DNA from: Patiria pectinifera
Lineage: Eukaryota > Echinodermata > Asteroidea > Valvatida > Asterinidae
DNA: 64,000 nt
Direction: 5' to 3'
Assembly: GCA_029964075.1 (NCBI GenBank)
Contig: CM057147.1
Coordinates: 18,745,513 to 18,809,512 of the forward strand
Position numbers and translations under genes: made by a program. Numbering within the stretch: the first letter of the stretch is position 1; the number at the start of each line of letters is the position of its first letter. The notes below the pieces were generated by a model, which searched no databases, was not told the DNA's origin, and was given only the letters and a program-made list of their open reading frames with translations. Positions 23,601 to 33,900 of the stretch are shown one piece after another.

Positions 23601-25065
23601 TCGAGAGCACCAAGGCAAATTATGGAGGACACCAGTGTACATGAGGACACCAAAAAAAGCAAAATAGTACCCCACCTTGTCTGTACAATCCAAGCTTGAA
23701 GAAAGAAAGAAAGAAAAAAAAAAACCGCGTCCCCGCGTCAATTCCGGAACTTTGGTCTGACCAGAGTCCGACTATTTTTTTTTTTTTGGCCTTATCTCAA
23801 AGTGAACAACTGTTAAAAACCTTGATGCTGTAGTTGTTGTCAAGACTGTCATCGTCACTGCATTGTCATTGTCATCTATCATTTGTCAACCATCAGCCCT
23901 CACTCTCACAGTCACCGATATCGCCATTGTTGACACTGTTGTCCATGTCATTACTGTAATCGTCATCATCATCCCCATCCCTTTCTCTATCACCACCAAA
24001 AGTCATCACCTTCACCTTCATTATCTCGCAGCATTATGCTCACCATCTTGGTTTTAATTGCTAGGGTTATACATCGTCTGTTGCAATTTAGGGTTTTAAT
24101 TTTGCGTGGTTTTAACTCCTTGAATTATTTTTTAGTAATCTATTCATTATGTCTTTTATAGTGTCTTTTGTAATTTTTGTCGTTATTGTTTTCATGTTTT
24201 TATGTAATCCAGGGCACCCAGGGAGAACAGTTCATTGACAACTAATGGGGCTACCCTGGTAAAATAACACGAAATAAATAAATAAATAAAAATCTTCGCC
24301 CCCTCCTCTTCATTCTACATATTTTCCATGCAAACCACTATTGTTCTTCTCAACGTCATCATCCTTTCCATCACTCACTATGGCAACCATCATCATCATC
24401 ATAATCTGCATCATTATCTTCCTCAACATTTATTTCCTTGTCCCAGTGTTTCCCCTGGCTAATGAACTGAGCGAGGTGGTAACAATTCAAGTTGATGATT
24501 GAAACGAAATTTATACAGTCTGCAAACTGAAAAGAATGCAGCGCTCACAAAAATGCGCTATGATTCCCAAAACACATCGAAATTGTGAGTTCTTGATACA
24601 TGGAGGTAACGGAAAATGCACATATATTACACAAAATGAAAATTTTTCAATTGATATTTCCTTTTTTGCCAATCTTCACAGCAAGGTGGTGATATTGGCA
24701 AAAGTAGAGCGAGGTGGTCACTGAAAGTAGTGAGGTGGGCCACCTCACGTTTGAATGGGCAGGGGAAACACTGCCTTGTCCTCCCAAAAAATCACACCCT
24801 GTCAAACCATCATCAAGATCATCATTCCTCGGCTTTGATAGTCATCATAAACAATAGCCGCTGTAAATTATGACCATCACTATCTCCGATCACTGTGATG
24901 TGTGAAGCTGACCATCACATCTTACCATTGCGCAACCTCCTCCCCAACGCCACAGTGTGCGGCAAGTTCATCGATGGCTTCCTCCGTGCTGACTGTGCTG
25001 TCGACATCAAAGCACACGGCGTCTGCGTTCCTCCAAACTTCCTTCGTCTCTTCAAATGTTGCCAT
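20668..25065 (-). CDS. PSPH: Phosphoserine phosphatase, complete coding region
   Basis: Five minus-strand exons join in frame: 24926-25065 (ATG at 25065), 23238-23378, 21973-22118, 21314-21462 and 20668-20781 (TGA). The product is 229 residues; human PSPH has 225. It is a cytosolic HAD-superfamily enzyme that removes phosphate from L-phosphoserine in the last step of serine synthesis. Visible motifs are DVDSTV (motif I, nucleophile Asp), VTGGF (motif II), KLKFFYNGE, GGKPKVV (motif III Lys) and MIGDGATDLEACPPA (motif IV Asp pair), then ADAFIGFGGN. Motif II has Thr where human PSPH has Ser; HAD motif II accepts either. A splice acceptor (TTTTCAG) ends just 13 bp before the ATG, so at least one upstream non-coding exon is likely; a candidate donor lies near 27306. 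All phases agree, so the gene looks functional. Confidence 0.96.
21616..21859. mobile_element. MITE with GGCCCAATTTCACGGCGCTGC ends
   Basis: The long inverted ends are GGCCCAATTTCACGGCGCTG and CAGCGCCGTGAAATTGGCC. The arms continue inward (TAAGCACAAAAA and TTTTTGTGCTTA; AAAGCAGGTTATCAGCC and GGCTGGTAACCTGCTTT). It lies in PSPH intron 3. Fragments of the family lie near 19890-20060 and 36625-36660. Confidence 0.85.
22142..22622. mobile_element. Large foldback (~220-bp arms, 21-nt loop) in PSPH intron 2
   Basis: The left arm 22142-22361 and the right arm 22383-22622 are reverse complements with few mismatches. Examples are AAAGAGGTTGTGGAATGCTCG against CGAGCATTCCACAACCTCTTT, CACAGTAAAT against ATTTACTGTG, and AATAAACAGGACTC against GAGTCCTGTTTATT. 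Only about 21 bases separate the arms. PSPH pre-mRNA would carry a hairpin more than 200 bp long. No transposase or RNA gene is seen inside. Confidence 0.9.
22625..22870 (+). repeat. Dispersed repeat with AATCCTGCAAAATCCTCC motif
   Basis: AATCCTGCAAAATCCTCC occurs twice, along with AATGTGGTCCTTGGAGGGGTGACCACTGCC and TGAGGCAGAGCCAGTGACA (described in pieces). The reverse complement of the same arrangement is found at 36815-37155. It lies in PSPH intron 2, directly after the foldback. Confidence 0.7.
22985..23050 (+). repeat. Repeat-borne CRE plus CCAAT module
   Basis: AATGACGTCAC (a consensus CRE, TGACGTCA at 22994-23001) is followed within about 40 bp by AACTCCGATTGGCTGGCGC, an inverted CCAAT box. 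The reverse complement of the same module lies at about 37845-37895. Both copies are in repeat-rich DNA, which suggests a mobile sequence that carries promoter-like sites. Confidence 0.55.
23379..24443 (-). other. PSPH intron 1, distal part, low-complexity
   Basis: The stretch holds poly-A and poly-T runs, a TCATCATC-rich low-complexity stretch (about 23840-24030), an AAATAAATAAATAAAT run near 24268-24290 and a ROSETTA-like CACCAAGG repeat near 23560-23650. No gene is seen. Confidence 0.5.
24444..24773. mobile_element. hAT-family MITE (330 bp)
   Basis: Terminal inverted repeats CAGTGTTTCCCCTG and CAGGGGAAACACTG are perfect over 14 bp. They are flanked by an exact 8-bp target duplication, CCTTGTCC, at 24436-24443 and 24774-24781. 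An 8-bp duplication with CAGTG-type ends is characteristic of hAT elements. GAGCGAGGTGGT recurs inside. It has no transposase frame, so it is non-autonomous. It lies in PSPH intron 1. Confidence 0.93.
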
Positions 25066-27290
25066 GGTAGATGATTAACTGAAAAAGCAAGGGTGGTTTG
25101 AGCCAACACAAGGTCATTTTATAGGCCTATAGGCCCAATGGGAGGAAATGTCAAATAAGTACAGCCCGAAATGTGGAGTCTGTCTATCTGAAAAGAAGTT
25201 TTTCTACAAAAACACTGAAAGACAAAAACAACGAAACAAAACAAATGAAACTAGAAATTGTGGTTGTGAACAACCACAGAGCTGTTCCCAATATTGATTA
25301 TCTGTTGGAACCATAGACATATAACTAGAGATTTATGTCTGTTTGCAACAGGACATAGGGCTTTTCTGCAATATGATACGTTTTTATCAATTATACGTTC
25401 CTGACTATGCATGAACATAAAATCTGTCAAAGTGAGCCGGAAATCGGCTAAAACGGTCACTGTGGACAGGATTTGACCTCCGCAACACGTGCGCTGCGCG
25501 CTGACTGACATACGATATGTACAACGTACATGTACGTGCATGTACATGTACATTGTGGACGTCCTGTGCATGTTTTAAAGCAGAGGTATTGTCAACCTGA
25601 AGTTTTAAGCGTGCGCAAAGCATGTCTGAGTTTGCTTATTGCCTCGAAGCTTTGAAATGTTTTAGACCTACCCTTCAATCGACAATTAAAGTAAAAAGTA
25701 ATATAAAAACTGCCCTGGTTGATTTTTCATGAATTTTCAAAGGAAAAAGGGTCTTTTCATTATAACTTCTGGTCTGATGAGGTCATACACCTAAAACCTC
25801 GCACACGTCCTAGGTTGGTCAAGGTCATCATATACACTAATATTTAGGCGATTCCGACAAACTTCGCCACAGACATCTATTCAAAATACATTTTTGAAAA
25901 TGTTCAACCTGTCGCTAGAGGGCGCTCGAAGATTGCATGACGTCATCGGTAGATGATTTGAAAAATACTATCAGCCAAGAGACTAACACCGTTAAAAGCA
26001 AGTTCATATCTATTACCATTTTTAAATAATAAGCCACTTCCGGTTTGGGCCTTTTTCGACCGGAAGCAAGGGTCACGTGATTTCACGCACACTGAATGAA
26101 ATAAAGACCTTAACCTACTCTACCACTTGCCGACAACAGAATGCTGCGGACGCGTACGGTTGATTTCTTATGCATTTTTAAATATTAAAAGTGTCACAAT
26201 TTAAATGCCTATAAATAAACACCGGATGACGTCATCATTACGTCATCATTGTACAATGTTGTTTGAATTAGGGTCTTTGCTTGGACAAAGTTTGGTGTAA
26301 ATAAATTACTGGCAAAGAGTCGAAAATGCCCTCTGAAAATCGACATTTTTTTTTAAATTTCTGTGTACAAAGTCTATGGGAAAAATTAAATATTCAAAAT
26401 TCTATAATAAATCACGTGATGACGTCAGCATGACGAAAATTTTCGGCACACATCTTCAGATGATGGTTAATGACTATGCTGAGTTTAAAGTTGATCGGAT
26501 GTAAAATAATTGCCAAAGTGGCTTGTACTATAAAAACGTGTACAAAACCTATGGGGAAAAGTGGAAAAAGAAAAAGAAGAAAAAAAAAAAGGAAAAAAAA
26601 AAACTTTAACGAAAACAAGAGCTGTTCCCAATTGAAATTGGGAACAGCTAATGAATAAAACAAAACAAAACATTTTTGCAACAGATTTTCTAATCACGGT
26701 CGTCCTCGATTTGGTTCCTGTCCTCAATTCATCGATGATGTTGCACGTGTGTGTCCTGGATTTACACCATAAACACGCATGTGAGTATTTAAACACTGCC
26801 AACCGTAGACCTGCTAGTGCTAGGAAAAAAAGATTCAGGGCACAAACAATACGTCCATGATTGACTTAACGTCCACAATTGAAACTCGTATACAAAACTA
26901 ATGAGAGCTGTTGCTAAAAAGGTAAAGTTCAAACGAAAGAATGAGGAGTGCAGACAATATGGCATTAGGGGTCCACGATTGCCGGTATTTACAAAGATGG
27001 GTGTGTAGTATGGTAGTACAGGGGGTACACACCACATTCGCATTATGCTGCGTGCATGATGACCACGGCCATCATGCATCATGGCCATGGCCCATGCCCA
27101 CGGCATGCACGGGCAATGACGGGGAGGACAACAACTTTGAACAAGTTGTTACAAAAATCTTTAAATTTAGCAAGTTAAAAACAAATCGATTTATAAAACT
27201 TACGCGTCCGGTACACAGATAAGTATTTTTTTCTATTGGGAGCAACAAGTCACTATAATTAATTAGGCCTAGGTGATTTATTCGCAATCA
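25066..27290. other. PSPH upstream region, repeat-rich
   Basis: This contains a GTACATGTACGTGCATGTAC-type palindromic run (about 25528-25553). A perfect palindrome AGCTGTTCCCAATTGAAATT...GGGAACAGCT lies at 26620-26650, and its half also occurs at 25271-25287. Several GTACAAAACCTATGGG-bearing repeat pieces (26350-26560, 26845-26940) have relatives at 13080-13150 and 60690-60850. No coding exon is seen. Confidence 0.5.
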
Positions 27291-27298
27291 CAGGATTA

Positions 27299-27500
27299 AC
27301 CAATTTACCTCGCTACGTTTACGCACAATCAGCTGTTGGTTGATGATCAGTACTAGCCTGCAGTGCATGCATAACGCACGTGTGTTGATGATCGGCTCGA
27401 TCGAGCAACGTGCAACCGTTAACTGGGTCTGCCGCCCTCTTGTGGTCATTTTCACTCTGGCAGAATGGCCGACTAGCAACGAACGGACGCTTTTTGTGTG
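27299..27500 (-). promoter_or_regulatory. Candidate promoter and non-coding first exon of PSPH
   Basis: PSPH exon 1 is preceded by an acceptor 13 bp upstream of its ATG, so transcription must start further right. On the minus strand this GC-richer segment ends in GTAGCGAG followed by GTAAAT, a usable donor at about 27306. It is the first plausible first exon upstream. This is an inference from splice signals only. Confidence 0.25.
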
Positions 27501-27717
27501 ACTCTTCGTTAGCTTGTTTTCTTTTACATGGTAGGCCCTACGTTCAGTAAAACAAAGTTTTTTGGTTCATTCAACTTGGTGGAATGGTATAAATAAGTAA
27601 TATCATTATTACAACAGCCGAAATATAAACAACTGAAATTTTTCTGGCCACCTTGAACTTGAACTTGCTCTTTGCAGTTGCAGTTCGTTGCACTTGCAGT
27701 GCACACGCAAAAATTGA

Positions 27718-27740
27718 GTAGCTAGCTAGCTAGCTAGCTG
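27718..27740. repeat. TAGC microsatellite
   Basis: A run of TAGC units (five in a row), self-complementary in register (GCTAGC), sits about 130 bp left of the 27869-27926 palindrome. Confidence 0.9.
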
Positions 27741-27868
27741 AAGGAGGCCACCTCATCAAAGGCTCAACGTTTATGCGCCTATCAAATGTTCCCCCCTCCT
27801 CTCCTCCTCCCTTCACCATAATAATATTAATATTATTATAATATATATAATTATCAATCCACTCGTTG

Positions 27869-27926
27869 AGTACTCCTAGAACTATGAGGCTCCGCGTGAG
27901 CGGAGCCTCATAGTTCTAGGAGTACT
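27869..27926. repeat. Perfect 27-bp inverted repeat with 4-nt loop
   Basis: The arms 27869-27895 and 27900-27926 are exact complements (AGTACTCCTAGAACTATGAG... and its mirror) around the loop GTGA. The flanking CTCGTTGAG is directly repeated on both sides (27862-27870 and 27925-27933), like a target-site duplication or a replication slip. It could be a tiny insertion or a strong hairpin. Confidence 0.9.
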
Positions 27927-28597
27927 CGTTGAGTGCCAACGCGTGGCCTAGCCCTAGTGGATATCACGTCAGTCGTCAGCCTCACAAGCAACGCTGCTCG
28001 AGTTCAAGTCGCAGCGAGACCGATGTTTTTTAAACTTAATTTGTTTGTGGACAGCCCAAAAAATAAGGATTGTCGTCTTTTTATTATGTAATATCGAATC
28101 TTACATTTAATTGCAATGTATTGGTCACTGTGCATGTTCAGTGCCGTGCTGGAACAATACTGAAAACTATCGGGGACCAGTTCACGGTCAAATATGGCCA
28201 AGTTCGGGCAAGGACCATTAGTCGACTAGTGGTTGATTTGTGACGTACCTTACGCCTGCGCACTAATAGCAAAGTGCGAACGTCTCTAGTCGAACGCAGG
28301 TCAAAATGTCATTGCAAAACGTCTGGATCCTGGCTCCCTGCTGTACGTTATGAACGCGCGCGGCTATGGTTACCAGCGAAGCAACCAACCCCAGTAGGTT
28401 GGTTCCAAATAGTCGACTAGCGTAGTTAACCATCGTTGACTAGACAGAGTTCGGGCAAGTGTTAGTCGACCAATGGTTAACTATAGTCCTTGCGCGAACT
28501 TGCCCTATACTGTCTTCAGAATTTAAGTCACGTGCCCTTCTTTGCGCCATACGTGCTTGAACCAGTACAGGCACATGGTGTCCACAGCCAACCCAAC

Positions 28598-29227
28598 ATG
28601 TTGTTACAGTTAGCGCCCCAGTTACTACGACGGACCATACTCGGGCGGCTTAGTCATAATTTTGTTAAAAGCTCCCGAGTTCTAGTGTCCCAGTTACTGG
28701 GTCTAGATATAAACAGAGGTGAGTCCAACGTTATGCCTCGTCCAGGTAACCAGGAGCCTACAAATCGTTTTGTTTGTTTTTTAAATTTGGACGTGATCTG
28801 GCAATAGAGTCTGAGATTTAATGCCTCGCCTTTGAAAAACCAGTCACCCACCAAAACCATCAGATTTCCGCTCGGGCAATATGCCACCTCTGAAATCGGA
28901 GATCGAGGATTAAGATGATGGTATTGAGGTTAACTTATGACACAGATGGATATTGAGATTTCCCATTCTTTTCCTAGATAGAGCTGCCGTTCATTTGTAT
29001 CTACACGTCACATCCTGATGGCACGTGGTGCTGATCGCGTTCCGCCTAAGCAACCCTCACCCCAATTTTTGTCCAATATCTGGACTACACCTTTACTAAA
29101 AAAGTTTTTTTTTTTCCTAACAGGTGGTGGTTGTCTTATGTTTGGGGAGGTGCATGACTCGATCTTTGTGCTATCTTCAGCCTTCATGCTTCAGTTTCTC
29201 CTCAAGATATTACAAGATTCAAGATGA
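28598..29227 (+). CDS. Possible two-exon small protein with mitochondrial-type leader
   Basis: Exon 1, 28598-28718, begins MLLQLAPQLLRRTILGRLSH and ends at a strong donor (GAG|GTGAGT) in phase 1. Exon 2, 29124-29227, follows a 17-base pyrimidine tract and CCTAACAG, continues the frame through a hydrophobic stretch (IFVLSSAFMLQFLLKIL) and stops at TGA. The joined product is 74 residues. Its N-terminus has Arg but no acidic residues for 35 positions and could be an amphipathic mitochondrial targeting leader; the C-terminal half could span a membrane once. The exon 1 frame is open to an upstream ATG at 28490. I do not recognise a family. An alternative acceptor at 28980 gives a 53-residue product. 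Confidence 0.4.
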
Positions 29228-29353
29228 TTAGGTTTAGTCAATGTCTTGGTCATTGGTGTTCCTCTGGAGGCACGTAGCATTCCTTTATTTATAGAGCACC
29301 ACCTCCAGAATGGAAAGCGTAAGTTTTATTTGTCAGTTTTAATGGCTTTGTTA

Positions 29354-30085
29354 TACAGGGTGGCACCAAAAATACGGAGTGGCATATTTCCGCTACCTTG
29401 AGACTCGAACCACCTTCACCAATAGAATGAGAATCTTTTTAGAAGAACTGTGATGTCAAGATCTCTTGATTCAGTCCTATGGTTGTTGCTGCAGTGCCTA
29501 TTTCGTGAAGCACATATCTTTCATGTGTGTATTATTACATAACATTTAATCCCTCTTACCCTCTATCCAATTTGCAGGTGGGGTTTAGTAATTCATCGGG
29601 ACAAAATGACTCGCGACTTTGTTTCACAAAATAGGCTCTAGAACAAAAACTACTGGACCGAAGCGGCGATCTCGGTATCGTTTTTCATTTAACAGCATTG
29701 GTATAGGTACATTAAAACTGACTACAGGAGTGTCATGGCCCAGTGGTTAAGAATGCCGTACTCATGCTGTGGTGTTTCAGAGGCAAAGGTGGCGTAGGTT
29801 CAAGCCAGGGCAGACACTTGTGCCCTTAAGCAAGGCACTTAACCATTATTGCTTCATCCTTCGAATGGAACATAAAGCCGTAGGTCCCTTGGGTTGTATA
29901 ATGCACGTTACAGAACCCAGTAGCACTTACCGCTAAGAGAAGGGGTTTGCCCCGGTGTTTCTGGCAGTGTGATTATCTTCAGCCATGAAGTCTGCACTTG
30001 TAAGGAAGGAAGGAAGAAAGGAAGGTTGTTTGAGTCTCAGGGTAACAGAAGTACGCCATTTGGTTGTTGAGGGGGCCACCCTGTA
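29354..30085. mobile_element. Mariner-like MITE with a nested SINE
   Basis: The ends are TACAGGGTGGCACC at the left and the inverse GGGGCCACCCTGTA at the right, with TA at the borders. Inside, about 29726-30016 is a tRNA-derived SINE (GTCATGGCCCAGTGGTTAAG as A-box region, GTAGGTTCAAGCC as B box) that ends in a GGAAGGAAGGAAG tail. The SINE therefore inserted after the MITE. Confidence 0.75.
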
Positions 30086-30949
30086 TTGTATTTTCTTTTG
30101 GTGGGGGGTATGTTGTGGGGGTCAGTATAAATTTTGATGACTGGTCACTTTATTTGTTTTGGAGGTCTAAAATGCTGCCAGTTTTATCATAAAGTGACAG
30201 ACGGGAAAGTTTTAATAGACTATTGCAAAAGTTTCCTAATACCTGTACACTACATTGTTTTCGTGAATGTGAAGCATAAAAAGATCAGTTGTGAAAGGAC
30301 ATGCAACACTTGTTTAAGTTTTGAAGAAAAACGTCAGCTTTAAAAGGACATGGTGTTCATATAACATGGACTTTGTGCACAACAGTTGATTTTCCAATAC
30401 AACTGTATTTTAAGAATTCTTGAAAATTTGAAGTCAAATTCTAGAAAACTCATTTTCCAATGTAAACTGATTTGTTAAAACAATTTAATTTCAGTTAGTC
30501 AAGTTTGGAATTTTAATGAGTTTCTAGGTTTTGAAAATGGGCTTCAGACGCACATCCAGGGGGAGGGGAAGTGGGTGTAAAAACAAAAACCCAGCTCTGT
30601 CAAACAAATTTTTTCTTCATCGAAATATCTTAAAAATAATCCAAATCACCTCCCCCCCCCCACACCCCAAAAAATTATACTGGTAATAATGTCCACCTTT
30701 GCACAAAATATTTGGTTGTGCTATTTCTACACTATTCTGTAATATAGTATTAATAATCGTCGGATTTGAACAGCGCCCCCCCCCCCCTCTGAAAGTATGG
30801 TACGAGCCCCCCCCCCCTTGGATTTGCCCCTGGGCTTACTCATATGTTTTATTTTGCATCCAAATTCTTGGAATCTTATTCAAACGGGATTTGTGAAAAG
30901 TATATAAATCCAATAACATTATCTTACCCTTGGCACTATTTTACCACAG
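30086..30949 (+). other. Intergenic or intronic DNA with poly-C tracts
   Basis: Two poly-C runs occur around 30650-30662 and 30776-30816. No exon is recognised. The upstream exons of the cysteine-rich membrane protein gene (next entry) may lie in or left of this stretch. Confidence 0.4.
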
Positions 30950-33900
30950 GCTACCACAGCCGCCCCTAGTGAGTTGCCCCTGCCCGTCCCGGTGATTGTA
31001 GTCATAGCAATCGGAGGATATCTCCTCCTCATCGTTGCCTTAGTGGTGGTGCGGCAGTTTCTTGTGGTGAGTGTTAATTGAGAAAGATAAAAATCCAGAG
31101 CACTTCTCCAAATGTATCCTCTTGTTGGAAGTTTGATATTCACCGAATATATATTTTGTGGGAGTGGGGTGGGCAAAATTTATTGCATTCCCCAAATTTA
31201 AGGCATACAACTTTCAAATGATTTAAAGAAAATTTATCCCGAAAGGCAAGAAAAGGTTTGGTTCGTTCAAGAAAGATAGTAAAGCACCTGCATCCACTCC
31301 ATTCCAAAGAAGAAGTGGGCTAGAAGTGTATTTTGTGGATAATTTTCGAGGGAAAATAGACATTGTCTTCTGTTCAATTTTTCTTGTTTGCCTAGCATTT
31401 TATGTGTACACTTGAGTTTCAAGTGCAGAGATTGTCAGGGTTTAGCCATCGCAGATCAACGGATCTGGTATTCTGCTGGTCTGCCCACACCAAGCAGGGA
31501 TTCGTATCGCAGCCTCTCGCTGCAGCCCTCCTCGCATGAGCCTGTTTGTGGCTCAGTAGGCCGATGGCTGAGCCACTAACTCGGGGTCACTGGTTGCAAG
31601 GGTGACTGCCCGACGTGGCTGTATTCTCTTTGCAACGGCGGCAGCCTTCTTTCAGCCTGTTGATATGCATGGTTCCGAACTTGCGCATTTTCAGATGAAA
31701 AGCCGCTGTTTTCGGGTTTCTACTCCTTACAATGCTGTTACTCCATGAAGAGGTTTGGTATAATTTTTTTCAATGTTGTTTTTGTTTTTCTCTGGAAAGG
31801 CCCGAGGTGTCTGCATGGCCTGTGCGCCTTGTGGGAAGGAGGACGGTAGTCTACAGTGTTGTGATTGTTGGATCTCCTGTGCCGAGGGATGCAACTGCTG
31901 TGCCTATCCCAACGTCAAATCCTGCTTAGACTCAGTGTGTGGACCGCCTGATAATGTGAGTAGAAAAACACACTAAAAATAGAAGCCAAATTTAAAAGTT
32001 GGGCTCCATGCAGCCAAATTACAAATTAGGTCCAAAAAAAAAAAATTGTGTGTGTAAGGCAACCAGACCTACCTGGAATTTTTGCGGCCAAATTGCCGGC
32101 CTCAATATTTTTTTGATAATTTGGAAAAGTAGCCATCTTGAAAAAGGATCCCACCACAACCAGGGGTGTGAAATCTCAGCTTTAAAGCTGATTTCAGCAT
32201 TTTTTGTTTTGGGTTTTTCCCTCACTTGCTGTGTACAAAAGTATTGGAGATTTCCAAAGTTCAGTTTTTTACACCTTTTTCTGCTATTTCAGCTATTTTG
32301 ATCAGTGGTCAATCACACCCCTGCACAACATTGCTAAATAGCACCACTTTTGGGCCCACTTGCATCCAAAATGCTCGGAATTGGAAGCCCCAAATCCGAG
32401 CCAGAAAACCATTGCCGACGTATCTCTTCATTTGCCCAATTCCTGTGCTCTCAGAACTCTCTAAGTGTATAACTCTTATTCATGAGCTTGGTGGAGGGAT
32501 TTTGGGCCTATTTACTGGGGTGTACCCCTCAGGTGCCTGTAGTTGGCCCCTATCGACTCCGCAGTGCCTGAACAAATCACGGGTAATTCAATTTCCCATG
32601 CTCCCATGCACACAAGCACTGTACGATTGATATTTTGCAACTTTTCAAATCATTTTTTTTAAACCGTTGGCATGGTTGTCCACACTCCACACATCTACTC
32701 ATTTGTGTCAGGTTGAATCTGTAAATTGAAATCTCGTATTACACGACACATTTTTATTCTTTTCATGTAGGGCAATTTCGTGTTTTTAATCAGACTTATA
32801 CTAGATAATGCTTTTTAAATCGCGATGCAAATGTGTGTGTTTAATGTTTATACCCCTCGTACATGTATTAGTTCCAACCATTTCCCTGTTTCCTTTCTCC
32901 CCGCTCATATCCCCCTTGCTTTCTTATATTTCCCTTCCCATTTTTGTGGAACAGGCTTTTTGTTATTATATTTATATGTATAGCTCTATATAGATCAATC
33001 CAGATATTTTATTTATTTATTTAATTAGGCTAAATTTGTTGTTCTATTTCTGGTTACGTGTACCCTTGTAAGTTTTCTCATATTGTTACGTCTATTTGTA
33101 CATATGTATATATGTTTGTTTACGGTTTTAATGTGAAGTTTTTAATGTGTATACGACTATATGTGTGCAGAATCGAGGAGACAAGTTCATGTTTTAACAT
33201 GATGAGAATAAAAAATTGAAATTGAAGAAGTTGAAATTGAAGAAATTGAAATTGAAATTGAAGAAATTGAAATTGAAATTGAATTGATTTAAAGGCTTTG
33301 GTAGCAAACAGGGTATCAAAATGTAGCTAACAACATTCCCCAAAGGTTTATAGTAAATGACGTGATCATAAGACTATCAAATTCAAAATTGCGACCCCTC
33401 CAATAATGTAGACTTTCTTTTTTTGCGGTGTTTTTTTTTTAAATTGATGTGCGGAATGATCATTCTTGTGATTTCAGAGATGCAGTATGAATAAGTGCTT
33501 ATCCTGCCAGGCATGCCAGAATGAAATGTGCTGCGGAGACGAAGCTTCAGGATTTGAGGTAAGTCAGAAATCTCAGAATTGGGCAGCAGCTGGAAAAATG
33601 TTATCATTAGCACAGTGGGTTGACCAATGTAATGCACTGTTTTTGTCCCTTATTAGGATAAACCTTTAAACCTGTCCATGACCATTTTTGTGCCAGGGTT
33701 GTAGTCGAGTCCATCACAAGTCCATCACAAGTCAAGTCACAAGTCCATCACAAGTCCAGTCACAAGTCCAGTCACAAGTAACAGTGGATAAACAATAACA
33801 AAGGAATGCCTTTGTCAAAGCTCATGTGAATAGCTTGTGAGATGAAGTGGGATCAGAGGACTTGTGATGGACTTGCAGGGACTTGTGATGGACTTGCAGG

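Noticed and set aside
28598..31066. Joining the 28598-28718 exon directly to the membrane-helix exon at 30950
   Set aside because: The phases do not fit: the join reaches a TAG after six codons. The two are treated as separate genes.
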